This document shows positions 29,919-38,331 of a stretch of 64,000 bases of DNA, one piece after another. The stretch covers positions 60,336 to 124,335 of the forward strand of contig NZ_CAMFJF010000010.1 of NCBI RefSeq assembly GCF_945956895.1. Direction: 5' to 3'. Positions within the stretch are counted from its first letter, which is position 1, and each line of letters opens with the position of its first letter. Under the pieces are notes generated by a model. The model did no database searches, was not told the origin of the DNA, and saw only the letters and a list, made by a program, of their open reading frames with translations. The DNA is from an uncultured Allobosea sp. GTDB taxonomy: Bacteria > Pseudomonadota > Alphaproteobacteria > Rhizobiales > Beijerinckiaceae. Position numbers and translations under genes: made by a program.

Positions 29919-32900
29919 GCTCAACCTGTTCAGCATCCCGGCCGGCGCGCCCTTCCTGGAGGTGCTGGCGCAGGCGATGCTGGATGGCAGGCTGGGGCCG
30001 GTCCATGACCCTGCCGATCCCGCTGCGATGGCGCGCGCGACGCTCTACCTGCCGACGCGCCGCGCCGCCCGCGCCTTTTCCGCGATCCTGGCCGGAAAGC
30101 TCGGTGGCCGGCCGCTGCTCCTGCCGCGCATCGTCCCGCTCGGCGATGTCGACGAGGCCGAGACGGCGCTGATCGGCGCCGGCGCCTGGGCGGAGGCACG
30201 CGTTGCCCCGATTGCGACGCTCGAACGCCGCATGCTGCTGACGCGCCTCGTCGATGCTTGGGGCCGTACGGCCAATCGCAGTCATCTCCGGCTCGATCCG
30301 AATGAGCCGGCCTTGGTGCCGGCGACGCTGGCCGAGGCCTATGGGCTCGCCGGCGACCTCGCTGCCTTGCTTGACCAGATGCAGACCGAAGGCGTCTCGG
30401 TCGAGCGATTGGCGTCGCTCGACGCCGCCCGTTTCGACCGGGTCTGGCAGCTCAATGCCGGCTTCCTCGCCATTCTCGGCGAGGCCTGGCCGGACATCCT
30501 GGCCGAGCGCGGCGCCTGCGATCCGGCCACCTTCCGCAACCGCATGCTCGCGGCGGAACGCGATAGGCTCATCGCAGGCGGCGCGACGGGGCCGATCATC
30601 GCCGCAGGCTCGACCGGCACGGTTCCCGCGACGGCGCGCCTTCTCGCCGCCATCGCACGCCTGCCGCACGGCGCGGTGGTCCTGCCGGGCATCGACCTCA
30701 GCCTGGATCAACGCGCCTGGGACGCGATCGCTCGCGAGCCGGCGCATTCGCACCCGCAGGCCGCCCTGCATCACCTGATGGATACGCTCGAAGCGGTCCG
30801 CGACGACGTGCGCGAACTGTCGCAGCCGGATGCCGCGCGGGGCGCGCGGGCGGTGCTGTTGCGCGAGGCGATGCTCCCGGCCTCGGTCACCGAGCTCTGG
30901 TCCGAGGTCGGCGCGCGTGTTCCGGACGCGATGGCGGCGGAAGGCTTCGAGGGCCTGCGCGTCGTCGAGGCGGCCGACGAGCGCGAAGAGGCGTTGATCG
31001 TCGCCATCGCCCTGCGCGAGACGCTGGAGCGGCCGGGTGCCCATGCGGCTTTGGTGACTCCGGATCGCGGCCTCGCCGAGCGCGTCGCCGTCGAGCTCAA
31101 GCGCTGGGGCGTCGAGGTCGACGATTCCGCAGGTTTGCCGCTGGGGCGCTGGCCGGCCGGTTCGCTGCTGCGTCTCATCCTCGAAGCGGTGCTGGCCGAG
31201 ATGGCGCCGGTCGCTCTGGTGCCGTTGCTCGCCCATCCGCTCTGCCGCCTGGGCCTGGGCCGGGATGCATTGGCAAGGGGCGCCGCCGCGCTCGACATCG
31301 GGACATGGCGCGGCCAGACGGTGGGGCGCGGCATGGCCGGGCTGGAGGCCGCGCTCGCGAATTGGGAAGCGATCCGCGAGAGCGGGCATGTCCCGCGGCC
31401 GCGCAAACGATTGACGGCTGAGGATCAGGCCGCCGCCGCCAAGGTGCTGCAGGCGCTGGGCGCGGCAAGCGCCATCTTGCGAGAGGCTTTCGCCGCCGAG
31501 ACGCCGACACTGGCTGCGGTCGTCACGGCGGCGCGCGCGGCGGTCACCACCTTCAGCCTGAACGAGGCGGGCACGCCGCTCGCCCTCGTCGGTCCGGATG
31601 GCGAGGCGCTCGCCGGGCTCTTCGACGATCTCGCCGGAGCCGAGGCCGTCATGCCGTCCGGCGGCACGGCGCGGGATTTCGTCGCCATCCTCGACGGTCT
31701 GCTGGCGGAAACCGTGGTCACGCGCAAGGCGCCCGGCTACCCGCGCGTCGCGATCTGGGGCCTGCTCGAAGCGCGCCTGCTGGAGGCCGACCATGTCGTG
31801 CTCGGCGGCCTGAACGAGACCGTCTGGCCGCCGCAGACGACCACCGATTCCTTCATCAACCGGCCGATGCGCGCTGAACTTGGCCTCTCGCCGCCCGAAC
31901 GGCGCATCGGCCAGACCGCGCATGATTTCATCATGGCCGCTCTGGCGCGCGAGGTCACGCTGACGCGCCCGCGCAAGGCCGGCGAGGCCGAGACCATTGC
32001 CTCGCGCTTCTGGCAGCGCCTGCAGGCGGTGACGCCTCCGCCGATCTGGACGAAGGCCGTGGATGAAGGTGCAAAGCTGCGGGTCCTGGCCGGCCTGTTG
32101 AGCGCGCCTGCGGATGTGAAGCCGATCGGCCGCCCGGAGCCGTACCCGCCACGCGATCTCCAGCCGCTGTCGCTCAGCGTCACCGAGGTCGAAACGCTCT
32201 ATCGCGACCCCTACCAGATCCATGCCCGCAAGATCCTGAAGCTCGACGCGCTCGACGAGCTGGTGGCGGATCCGACCGCGCAGGATCGCGGCAAGCTGCT
32301 GCACGGCATCGTCGAGGAATTCACCACGACCTATCCTGAAGGGTTGCCCGCCGATGCGCTCGGCCAACTGGTCGGGATCGGCGCCAGGCTCTTCCGCGCC
32401 TATGACGACGTACCGGAGGTCAAGGCTTTCTGGTGGCCGCGCTTCCTGCTGACCGCCGGCCATTTCATCCGCTGGGAGGAACGCCGCCGGGGCGACATCG
32501 CCAAGATCGGCGTCGAGCTCTTCACCGGCGCGAGCTTCCCGCTCGCCGACGGCAGCAGCTTCCGCCTGAGCGGCCGCGCCGACCGGATCGAACTGACGCG
32601 CGAGCCGGCGCTCCGCATCGTCGATTTCAAGACCGGCGCGCCGCCGAGCAAGGCGCAGGTCGAGAAGGGCTTTGCCCCGCAATTGACGCTGGAGGCGGAA
32701 CTCGCCGCCCGCGCCGGCTTCGAGGGGCTCAGCGGGCCGACGCCGGTCGCGGCGGTGCTCTACATGAAGCTCCACCATGACGCGAAGGGCTGGGCCAAGG
32801 ACAAGCCCCTCGATTTCGATGGCGAGCCGCTGGCCGATGTCGCCGCGCGCCATCTCGAGAGCCTGCTGAAATATTTGGATGGCCTGCGCTCCGGCCGCGA

Positions 32901-33018
32901 GCCTTTCGTCTCGCGCCGCGCGCCCGACTACATCCGCTATGCCAGCCCCTATGACCATCTCGCCCGCGTCAAGGAGTGGTCGGCCGCGCCCGGCGGTGAC
33001 GACGGAGGCGAGGCATGA
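29911..33018 (+). CDS. addB: Double-strand break repair protein AddB (alphaproteobacterial type)
   Basis: The 1035-residue second subunit of the AddAB helicase-nuclease, which resects DNA ends for RecA. It has an inactivated-helicase-like body (YLPTRRAARAFSAILAGKLG near 45, LLPRIVPLGDVDE) and a C-terminal RecB-type nuclease domain: SVTEVETLYRDPYQIHARKIL, RGKLLHGIVEEF and the catalytic RIVDFKTGAPP near 905, then APQLTLEAELA. The start ATG lies within the end of murU and the stop overlaps addA by 4 bases, so expression is coupled through the row. Alphaproteobacteria usually have this AddB rather than RecBC. Confidence 0.93.
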   Translation: MPELNLFSIPAGAPFLEVLAQAMLDGRLGPVHDPADPAAMARATLYLPTRRAARAFSAILAGKLGGRPLLLPRIVPLGDVDEAETALIGAGAWAEARVAPIATLERRMLLTRLVDAWGRTANRSHLRLDPNEPALVPATLAEAYGLAGDLAALLDQMQTEGVSVERLASLDAARFDRVWQLNAGFLAILGEAWPDILAERGACDPATFRNRMLAAERDRLIAGGATGPIIAAGSTGTVPATARLLAAIARLPHGAVVLPGIDLSLDQRAWDAIAREPAHSHPQAALHHLMDTLEAVRDDVRELSQPDAARGARAVLLREAMLPASVTELWSEVGARVPDAMAAEGFEGLRVVEAADEREEALIVAIALRETLERPGAHAALVTPDRGLAERVAVELKRWGVEVDDSAGLPLGRWPAGSLLRLILEAVLAEMAPVALVPLLAHPLCRLGLGRDALARGAAALDIGTWRGQTVGRGMAGLEAALANWEAIRESGHVPRPRKRLTAEDQAAAAKVLQALGAASAILREAFAAETPTLAAVVTAARAAVTTFSLNEAGTPLALVGPDGEALAGLFDDLAGAEAVMPSGGTARDFVAILDGLLAETVVTRKAPGYPRVAIWGLLEARLLEADHVVLGGLNETVWPPQTTTDSFINRPMRAELGLSPPERRIGQTAHDFIMAALAREVTLTRPRKAGEAETIASRFWQRLQAVTPPPIWTKAVDEGAKLRVLAGLLSAPADVKPIGRPEPYPPRDLQPLSLSVTEVETLYRDPYQIHARKILKLDALDELVADPTAQDRGKLLHGIVEEFTTTYPEGLPADALGQLVGIGARLFRAYDDVPEVKAFWWPRFLLTAGHFIRWEERRRGDIAKIGVELFTGASFPLADGSSFRLSGRADRIELTREPALRIVDFKTGAPPSKAQVEKGFAPQLTLEAELAARAGFEGLSGPTPVAAVLYMKLHHDAKGWAKDKPLDFDGEPLADVAARHLESLLKYLDGLRSGREPFVSRRAPDYIRYASPYDHLARVKEWSAAPGGDDGGEA

Positions 33019-36000
33019 AGCCCGGCTGGATCGTCCCGACGCTGACCAACCAGCGCCAGGCGCAGGCCGCCGATCCCGGCCTCTCCGCCTGGGTCTCGGC
33101 CAATGCCGGCTCGGGCAAGACCCATGTGCTGGTCAACCGCGTGCTCAGGCTCCTGCTCGACGATGTCGCGCCCGGCCGGATGCTCTGCATCACCTATACC
33201 AAGGCGGCGGCCGCCAATATGGCGAACCGCATCTTCAAGGCGTTGAGTGCCTGGGCGACGCTCTCCGACGAGGCACTGGGCCGCGAACTCACGAAGCTCA
33301 CCGGCCGGGCGCCGGCGATGGCCGAGCGCGCCAAGGCGCGCCGGCTCTTCGCGCAGGCGCTGGAGACGCCGGGCGGCCTGCGCATCGAGACGATCCACGC
33401 CTTCTGCACCCGCGTGCTGCAGGCGGCACCCTTCGAGGCCAATGTGCCGCCCCGCTTCGAGGTCGCCGACGATCTGGCGCAGGCCGAGATGCTGCGCGCC
33501 GCGCGCCGGGAATTGCTGGCTCTCGTCGCTGCCGAGCCGAACGGGCCGGAAGCGCGCGCGCTCGACCTGCTCGCCCGGCTTGCGGCACAGGACAGTTTCG
33601 AGACCATGTTCCAGGAGGCGCTGCGCCAGCGCGCCTTGTTCAGCGACGAGAACGGCCGGGCTCGCGACGCGGGCGCGGTGGAGGCCGGCATCGCGGCCTT
33701 TCTCGGCATTGCGCCTGACCTGTCGGCCGATGCGGTCAGGGTGCGTTTTCGCGCCGATCTTGCAGCGCTGCCGGGATTGCATGCCCTGATCGAGGCGCTT
33801 CAGGCGGGCACCGCCACGCGCCAGAATTTCGCAGGCGTCCTGCGCACCCTGCTTGCCGGACAGGATGACGGCGATCCCGTCGCCTTCTGCCGGCGCGGCT
33901 TCATCACCGAGGCCGGCACGATCAACGCCAATATCCGCGGCAAGGGCAAATCCGAGTTCGACGGTGCCTTGCTGTCGGCGCTGGAGGCACTTGCCGCTTG
34001 CCTGCTGACAGCCGCCGAGCAGTTGAACGCCGTCGCGATCCGCGACCGCAGCGCGGCGCTCGCCCTGCTGGTGACGCGCATGCTCGCCTCCTACCAGCGC
34101 CAGAAGAGCCTGCGCTCGCTGCTCGACTATGACGACCTGATCGCGCGCACCCGCTCGCTGCTGGAGCGGGTCGAGGCCGCCTGGGTGCTCTACAAGCTCG
34201 ATGCCGGCATCGACCACATCCTGCTCGACGAGGCGCAGGATACCGGCGAGGCGCAATGGGCGATCCTGCGCAAGCTGGCTGAAGAATTCACCAGCGGCGG
34301 CGATCTCCGGGCCAAGCCCCGCACCATCTTCGTCGTCGGCGACGAAAAGCAGTCGATCTATGGCTTCCAGGGCGCGGCGCCCTCCGCCTTCGGCGAAGAG
34401 CGCCGCGCGCTCGGCCAGCGCATCCGCGCGGCGGAGCGGGATTTCGAGGCGATCAGCCTCAACACCTCCTTCCGCTCGGCGCCGGACATCATGCAGGCGG
34501 TCGATGCCGTCTTTGCCTTGCCGGAGCACGCGCGTGGCCTCGTCTTCGACGGCGCGGCGCGGCCGGAGATCCACGACACCGTCCGCCGCAACGCGCCGGG
34601 TACCGTCGATATCTGGCCGCTCGCCGCCAATGACACCGGCGAGCCGCCCGATGCCTGGACGACCCCGGTCGACGCGCCCGAGCGGCGCAGCGGCACGGTG
34701 AAGCTTGCGGAGCGCATCGCCTACACCTTGCAGCGCTGGCATCGCGACCGCCGTGACGATCTCGGCCATCCCTTCGCGGCCGGCGACGTCATGATCCTGC
34801 TGCGTCAGCGCGGCGCGCTGTTCGAGGCGATCGTCAAGGCGCTGAAGGATGCGGATGTTCCCGTCGCGGGCCGAGACCGGTTGACGCTGGCCGAGCATCC
34901 GGCGGTGGAGGACCTCGTCGTGCTCGGCCGCGCCCTGCTCCTGCCCGATGACGACCTGACGCTCGCGACCGCGCTCAAGACGCCGTTGATCGATCTCGAC
35001 GACGACGATCTCCTGCGCCTCGCGCCCACCCGCAAGGGCTCGCTGCGCGCGGCCCTGCAGGCGGCCGCCGCCAGCGAACCGCGCTATGCCGCCGCCGAGG
35101 CGAAGCTCGTCCGCTGGACGCAGCAGGCCGGGCGGCAAGGGCCGTTCCGTTTCTTCGCCGAACTGCTCGGCCCCGGCGGCGGGCGCAATCTCGCGCTTGC
35201 CCGGCTCGGTGCCGAGGCGGGCGATGCGCTCGACGCCTTCCTCAACGCCGCGCTCGATCATGAGCGTCGCTATGGCCCCTCGCTTGCCGGCTTCCTCCAG
35301 CATGTCGCCGGCAGCGCTGCCGATGTGAAACGCGATCTCTCGGCCAGCGCTGGCGAGGTCCGCGTCATGACCGTGCACGGTTCGAAGGGCCTTGAGGCGA
35401 AGATCGTCATTCTCGCCGATCTCGGGGTCGAGCCCGGTGCGAGGCGGCTGCCCAAGATCCTGGCCGTGCCGACGCCATCGGGCGGCCGCGTCCCGCTCTG
35501 GCCGCCGGCCTCTGCGGAGGATGTTGCTGCCACCGAGGCAGCGAAGAAGGTGGTCGTCGAGCAGATGGTCGAGGAGCATCACCGCCTGCTCTATGTCGCG
35601 ATGACCCGCGCCGAGGATCGCCTGATCGTCTGCGGCACCCAGGCCAAGGGCGAGGCCCCACCGGGAAGCTGGTACGCGATGATCGAGCAGGGGTTGATGC
35701 AGTCGGACGCTGGCCTGCAGCAGCTTGGCGAAGGCGGCGAGGCGGTACTGCGCTTCATGGTCTCGGCCCCGTCTCCGGCCGAGGAGGGCAACAGCGGCGT
35801 GGAAGCAGTGGCTGCTTCCGTCTCCGCCCCACATTGGTTGCGGGAGAGGGTTGTGCGCGAGGCCGAGCCCTTGCCGCCGTTGAAGCCGTCGAGCGCGCTC
35901 ACCGCCGCAGATGGTGAGGAGCGGCCCGGCGATGGCCCCTTCCTTGCCGAAGCAGCGGCGGCCGGCCGTCTGGCACATCTTCTCCTCCAAGTCCTGCCGG

Positions 36001-36509
36001 GCGTGCCCGCGGCGCGTCAGCTCGCGACGGCGGAAGCCCTCGCGGCAGCGCGCGGGGGTGCCCTGCGCCCCGAACGGAAGGCCACCATCGTGGCCGACGC
36101 CCTGCAATTGCTGGCGGCGCCTGCCTTGGCAGGGCTCTTTGCGGCGGACGCCTTGGCGGAGGTCCCCGTGGCGGGCTCGATCCGCTTGCCGGATGGCGAG
36201 TTGCGCGCCGTTTCCGGGCGGATCGACCGGCTGGCGGTGACGGCGGAGAGCGTCATCGTCGCCGATTTCAAGACCACGGCGCGGCCCCCGCAGGCGATCG
36301 ATGCGATCCCTGTCACCACGGTCGCCCAGCTTGCTGCTTATGCCGCGCTGATGCGGGAAATCTATCCGGGCCGTACCGTGCGGGCGCTGGCGATCTACAC
36401 GGCGAGCCTGACCTGTTTCGAACTGGATGCCGGCCGGCTCAATGCGGCGCTCGTAGCGCTGGCGACCGGAGCGGAAACGGGTTCTGCCGAGGGAGCGTTC
36501 AGGCCATGA
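33015..36509 (+). CDS. addA: Double-strand break repair helicase-nuclease AddA
   Basis: The 1164-residue UvrD-like helicase and nuclease subunit of AddAB. Walker A is at 30-37 (NAGSGKTHVL), followed by LCITYTKAAAANMANRI, the DEAQ-type Walker B (ILLDEAQDTGEAQW, near 400), FVVGDEKQSIYGFQGA, MTVHGSKGLEAKIV and LLYVAMTRAEDRL. The nuclease domain at the end includes VIVADFKTTARPPQA (near 1085) and QLAAYAALM. Start and stop both overlap neighbours in ATGA. All helicase and nuclease residues I looked for are present, so the complex should be active. Confidence 0.94.
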   Translation: MKPGWIVPTLTNQRQAQAADPGLSAWVSANAGSGKTHVLVNRVLRLLLDDVAPGRMLCITYTKAAAANMANRIFKALSAWATLSDEALGRELTKLTGRAPAMAERAKARRLFAQALETPGGLRIETIHAFCTRVLQAAPFEANVPPRFEVADDLAQAEMLRAARRELLALVAAEPNGPEARALDLLARLAAQDSFETMFQEALRQRALFSDENGRARDAGAVEAGIAAFLGIAPDLSADAVRVRFRADLAALPGLHALIEALQAGTATRQNFAGVLRTLLAGQDDGDPVAFCRRGFITEAGTINANIRGKGKSEFDGALLSALEALAACLLTAAEQLNAVAIRDRSAALALLVTRMLASYQRQKSLRSLLDYDDLIARTRSLLERVEAAWVLYKLDAGIDHILLDEAQDTGEAQWAILRKLAEEFTSGGDLRAKPRTIFVVGDEKQSIYGFQGAAPSAFGEERRALGQRIRAAERDFEAISLNTSFRSAPDIMQAVDAVFALPEHARGLVFDGAARPEIHDTVRRNAPGTVDIWPLAANDTGEPPDAWTTPVDAPERRSGTVKLAERIAYTLQRWHRDRRDDLGHPFAAGDVMILLRQRGALFEAIVKALKDADVPVAGRDRLTLAEHPAVEDLVVLGRALLLPDDDLTLATALKTPLIDLDDDDLLRLAPTRKGSLRAALQAAAASEPRYAAAEAKLVRWTQQAGRQGPFRFFAELLGPGGGRNLALARLGAEAGDALDAFLNAALDHERRYGPSLAGFLQHVAGSAADVKRDLSASAGEVRVMTVHGSKGLEAKIVILADLGVEPGARRLPKILAVPTPSGGRVPLWPPASAEDVAATEAAKKVVVEQMVEEHHRLLYVAMTRAEDRLIVCGTQAKGEAPPGSWYAMIEQGLMQSDAGLQQLGEGGEAVLRFMVSAPSPAEEGNSGVEAVAASVSAPHWLRERVVREAEPLPPLKPSSALTAADGEERPGDGPFLAEAAAAGRLAHLLLQVLPGVPAARQLATAEALAAARGGALRPERKATIVADALQLLAAPALAGLFAADALAEVPVAGSIRLPDGELRAVSGRIDRLAVTAESVIVADFKTTARPPQAIDAIPVTTVAQLAAYAALMREIYPGRTVRALAIYTASLTCFELDAGRLNAALVALATGAETGSAEGAFRP

Positions 36510-37165
36510 GATTCGTGCCGCATTCCCTGTCTCTGCGCCCACGCCTGCTTGTCGCCCTGGCCGCGGGAGCCTTTCTCGCGCTGCTGCTTCCGGGCGACTG
36601 GCGCTGGGCGACACGCCTTCTGGTCGCCTGGGATGCGGGCGCTGCCCTCTATCTCGGCTTGCTGGCGACGACGATGTTCACCGAGGGCGCTGCCGAGATT
36701 CGGGCGCGGGCGGAGCAGCAGGACGAGGGCGCCGTCGCCATCCTCGTGATCTCCTGCCTCGCGGCAAGCGCGAGCCTTGCCGCCATCGCGGTCCAGCTTG
36801 CCGGCATCGGCTCTGTTCCGGAGGGCGAGCGCGGCATCCATCTCGCGCTCGGCGGCGTCACGATCCTGTGTTCCTGGACATTGCTGCATGCGTTTTTCAC
36901 GCTGCACTATGCCGGCATCTATTATCGCGGCGGCAGGGCCGAGCCATGCCTCGATTTTCCCGGCAAGGGAGAGCCCGACTATGTCGATTTCCTGTATTTC
37001 TCCTACACGATCGGCTGCACTTCGCAGACTTCCGACGTTGGCGTGAGCACCCGCCAGGCACGCGGCATCGTGTTGGCGCACTCGGTCCTGACCTTCATCT
37101 TCAACACCTCGATCCTGGCGATGGCGATCAATGTCGGTGCGAGCCTGGTCTCGGGCGGGTCGTGA
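36506..37165 (+). CDS. DUF1345 family membrane protein
   Basis: A 219-residue integral membrane protein with about five or six hydrophobic segments. Family signatures are WDAGAALYLGLLATTMF near 42, HAFFTLHYAGIYYRG near 133 and DFLYFSYTIGCTSQTSDVGVST near 164. The last resembles the selectivity-filter region of potassium channels and precedes a final helix (GIVLAHSVLTFIFNTSILAMAIN), so an ion-channel role has been suspected; it is unproven. The ATG overlaps the addA stop, placing it at the end of the recombination operon, a position kept in related genomes as far as I recall. Confidence 0.82.
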   Translation: MRFVPHSLSLRPRLLVALAAGAFLALLLPGDWRWATRLLVAWDAGAALYLGLLATTMFTEGAAEIRARAEQQDEGAVAILVISCLAASASLAAIAVQLAGIGSVPEGERGIHLALGGVTILCSWTLLHAFFTLHYAGIYYRGGRAEPCLDFPGKGEPDYVDFLYFSYTIGCTSQTSDVGVSTRQARGIVLAHSVLTFIFNTSILAMAINVGASLVSGGS

Positions 37166-37282
37166 CGCGCCGGCTTCGCTTCTGTCCTGCTGTGCACACG
37201 CCTTGACCCGGGGGGCCGGCATTCATAGCTTCGCTGGCGAAGGGTGGCATTGCCTCCCATTGAAACCGAAAGGCGGCCAGTC

Positions 37283-37603
37283 ATGGCAACGAGCAAGGTA
37301 ACCGATCAGAGCTTCGAGGCCGACGTCCTGAAGTCGTCCGAGCCGGTCGTGGTCGATTTCTGGGCGGAATGGTGTGGTCCCTGCCGCATGATCGGCCCGG
37401 CGCTCGAGGAAATCGCGACCGAGCTCAACGGCAAGGTCAAGATCGTCAAGATGAATGTCGACGAGAATCAGCAGATCCCGGCCCAGTTCGGCATCCGCTC
37501 GATCCCGACGCTGATGCTGTTCAAGGACGGCAAGCTCGCCTCGCAGAAGGTCGGCGCCGCCCCCAAGAGCGATCTCTCGCGCTGGATTTCCGCGGCGGTC
37601 TGA
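37283..37603 (+). CDS. trxA: Thioredoxin
   Basis: A 106-residue cytosolic dithiol-disulfide oxidoreductase. The active site is WCGPC near residue 31 ([17 protein letters not shown]), with the cis-proline loop [11 protein letters not shown] and a terminal ISAAV. The ATG at 37283 follows AAAGGCGG; an earlier ATG at 37244 would add 13 residues not found in thioredoxins. It is 117 bases after the DUF1345 gene, with its own terminator. The order addB-addA-(membrane protein)-trxA is common in Hyphomicrobiales. Confidence 0.96.
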   Translation: MATSKVTDQSFEADVLKSSEPVVVDFWAEWCGPCRMIGPALEEIATELNGKVKIVKMNVDENQQIPAQFGIRSIPTLMLFKDGKLASQKVGAAPKSDLSRWISAAV

Positions 37604-37622
37604 TTCGCCTGGCTCAGGTATG

Positions 37623-37668
37623 AAAAAAGGCCCGCTTCCGGTGAGGGAGCGGGCCTTTCCTGTTTTTC
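37623..37668. terminator. Strong bidirectional terminator between trxA and doxX-family gene
   Basis: AAAGGCCCGCT and AGCGGGCCTTT arms (37626-37636 and 37648-37658) with T-rich sequence on the trxA side (TTTCCTGTTTTT) and an A run on the other, which serves the minus-strand gene. Confidence 0.88.
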
Positions 37669-37683
37669 GGCTTCGTCGGGGCG

Positions 37684-38070
37684 TCAGCCCTTGCGGGATT
37701 CCACCGCGAAGGCGCCGGGGCCGGCCGTGGCGATGTAGAGGAAGATGAAGCAGAACAGCATTGCGGCTTCGCCGCCGTTCAGCAGCGGGAAGAGGCCCTG
37801 CGAGCCATGGGCCATCCAGTAGGCGACGGCCATCATGCCCGACAGCACAAAGGCGGCAGGGCGGGTGAAGAAGCCGACGAGGACGAGGGCGCCGCCGACG
37901 ATTTCCAGCACGCCGGCAGTCCAGGGCAGGCTCATCGCCGCGGGCAGGCCCCAGGACGGAGCGGCCGGGAACCCGAACAGCTTCTGCGTGCCGTGCGAGA
38001 TGAAGCTCAGCGCGGTGAAGATGCGAAGCAGGCCGAGAGCATAGGGCTGGAAGCGCGACAGAAACTGCAT
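37684..38070 (-). CDS. DoxX family membrane protein
   Basis: A 128-residue protein with four hydrophobic helices, matching DoxX: LLRIFTALSFISHGTQKLFGF at the N-terminus, then WTAGVLEIVGGALVLVGFFT, AAFVLSGMMAVAYWMAH and AAMLFCFIFLYIATAGPGAF. DoxX proteins are small inner-membrane proteins linked in some organisms to thiosulfate:quinone oxidoreductase or to oxidative-stress complexes; no partner is adjacent here. The ATG at 38070 has AAGGA seven bases upstream. It converges on trxA across a shared terminator and is divergent from the PBP1A gene. Confidence 0.88.
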   Translation of the reverse strand: MQFLSRFQPYALGLLRIFTALSFISHGTQKLFGFPAAPSWGLPAAMSLPWTAGVLEIVGGALVLVGFFTRPAAFVLSGMMAVAYWMAHGSQGLFPLLNGGEAAMLFCFIFLYIATAGPGAFAVESRKG

Positions 38071-38331
38071 GCGGTGGTCCTTGGTTGGGAAATCGGCGGA
38101 TCGGCGATCGAGAGTTGCGGGCCCAGCTTCTAGGCGAGCCAGATGATTTTGCGCAATATCCCAATCGATGACGATTCCGTTTGCGTCCATGCAAGTTTGG
38201 TCACGTTTGCGCGACCAGCTCAACCCTTCCGCCGCATTGCACGCTTTACGAACCCTTAAAAGCGCCATGTTTGAATCCTGTGTGACCTGACCGCATTTGC
38301 GAGGCGGCGTGGCGGCCGAAAACGGGGCAGG

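Noticed and set aside
29776..32958. A 1060-codon minus-strand frame opposite addB, and a similar one (32949-36614) opposite addA
   Set aside because: The sense strand encodes complete AddB and AddA with all motifs. The antisense products are Arg/Gly/Ala-rich and unlike any protein.
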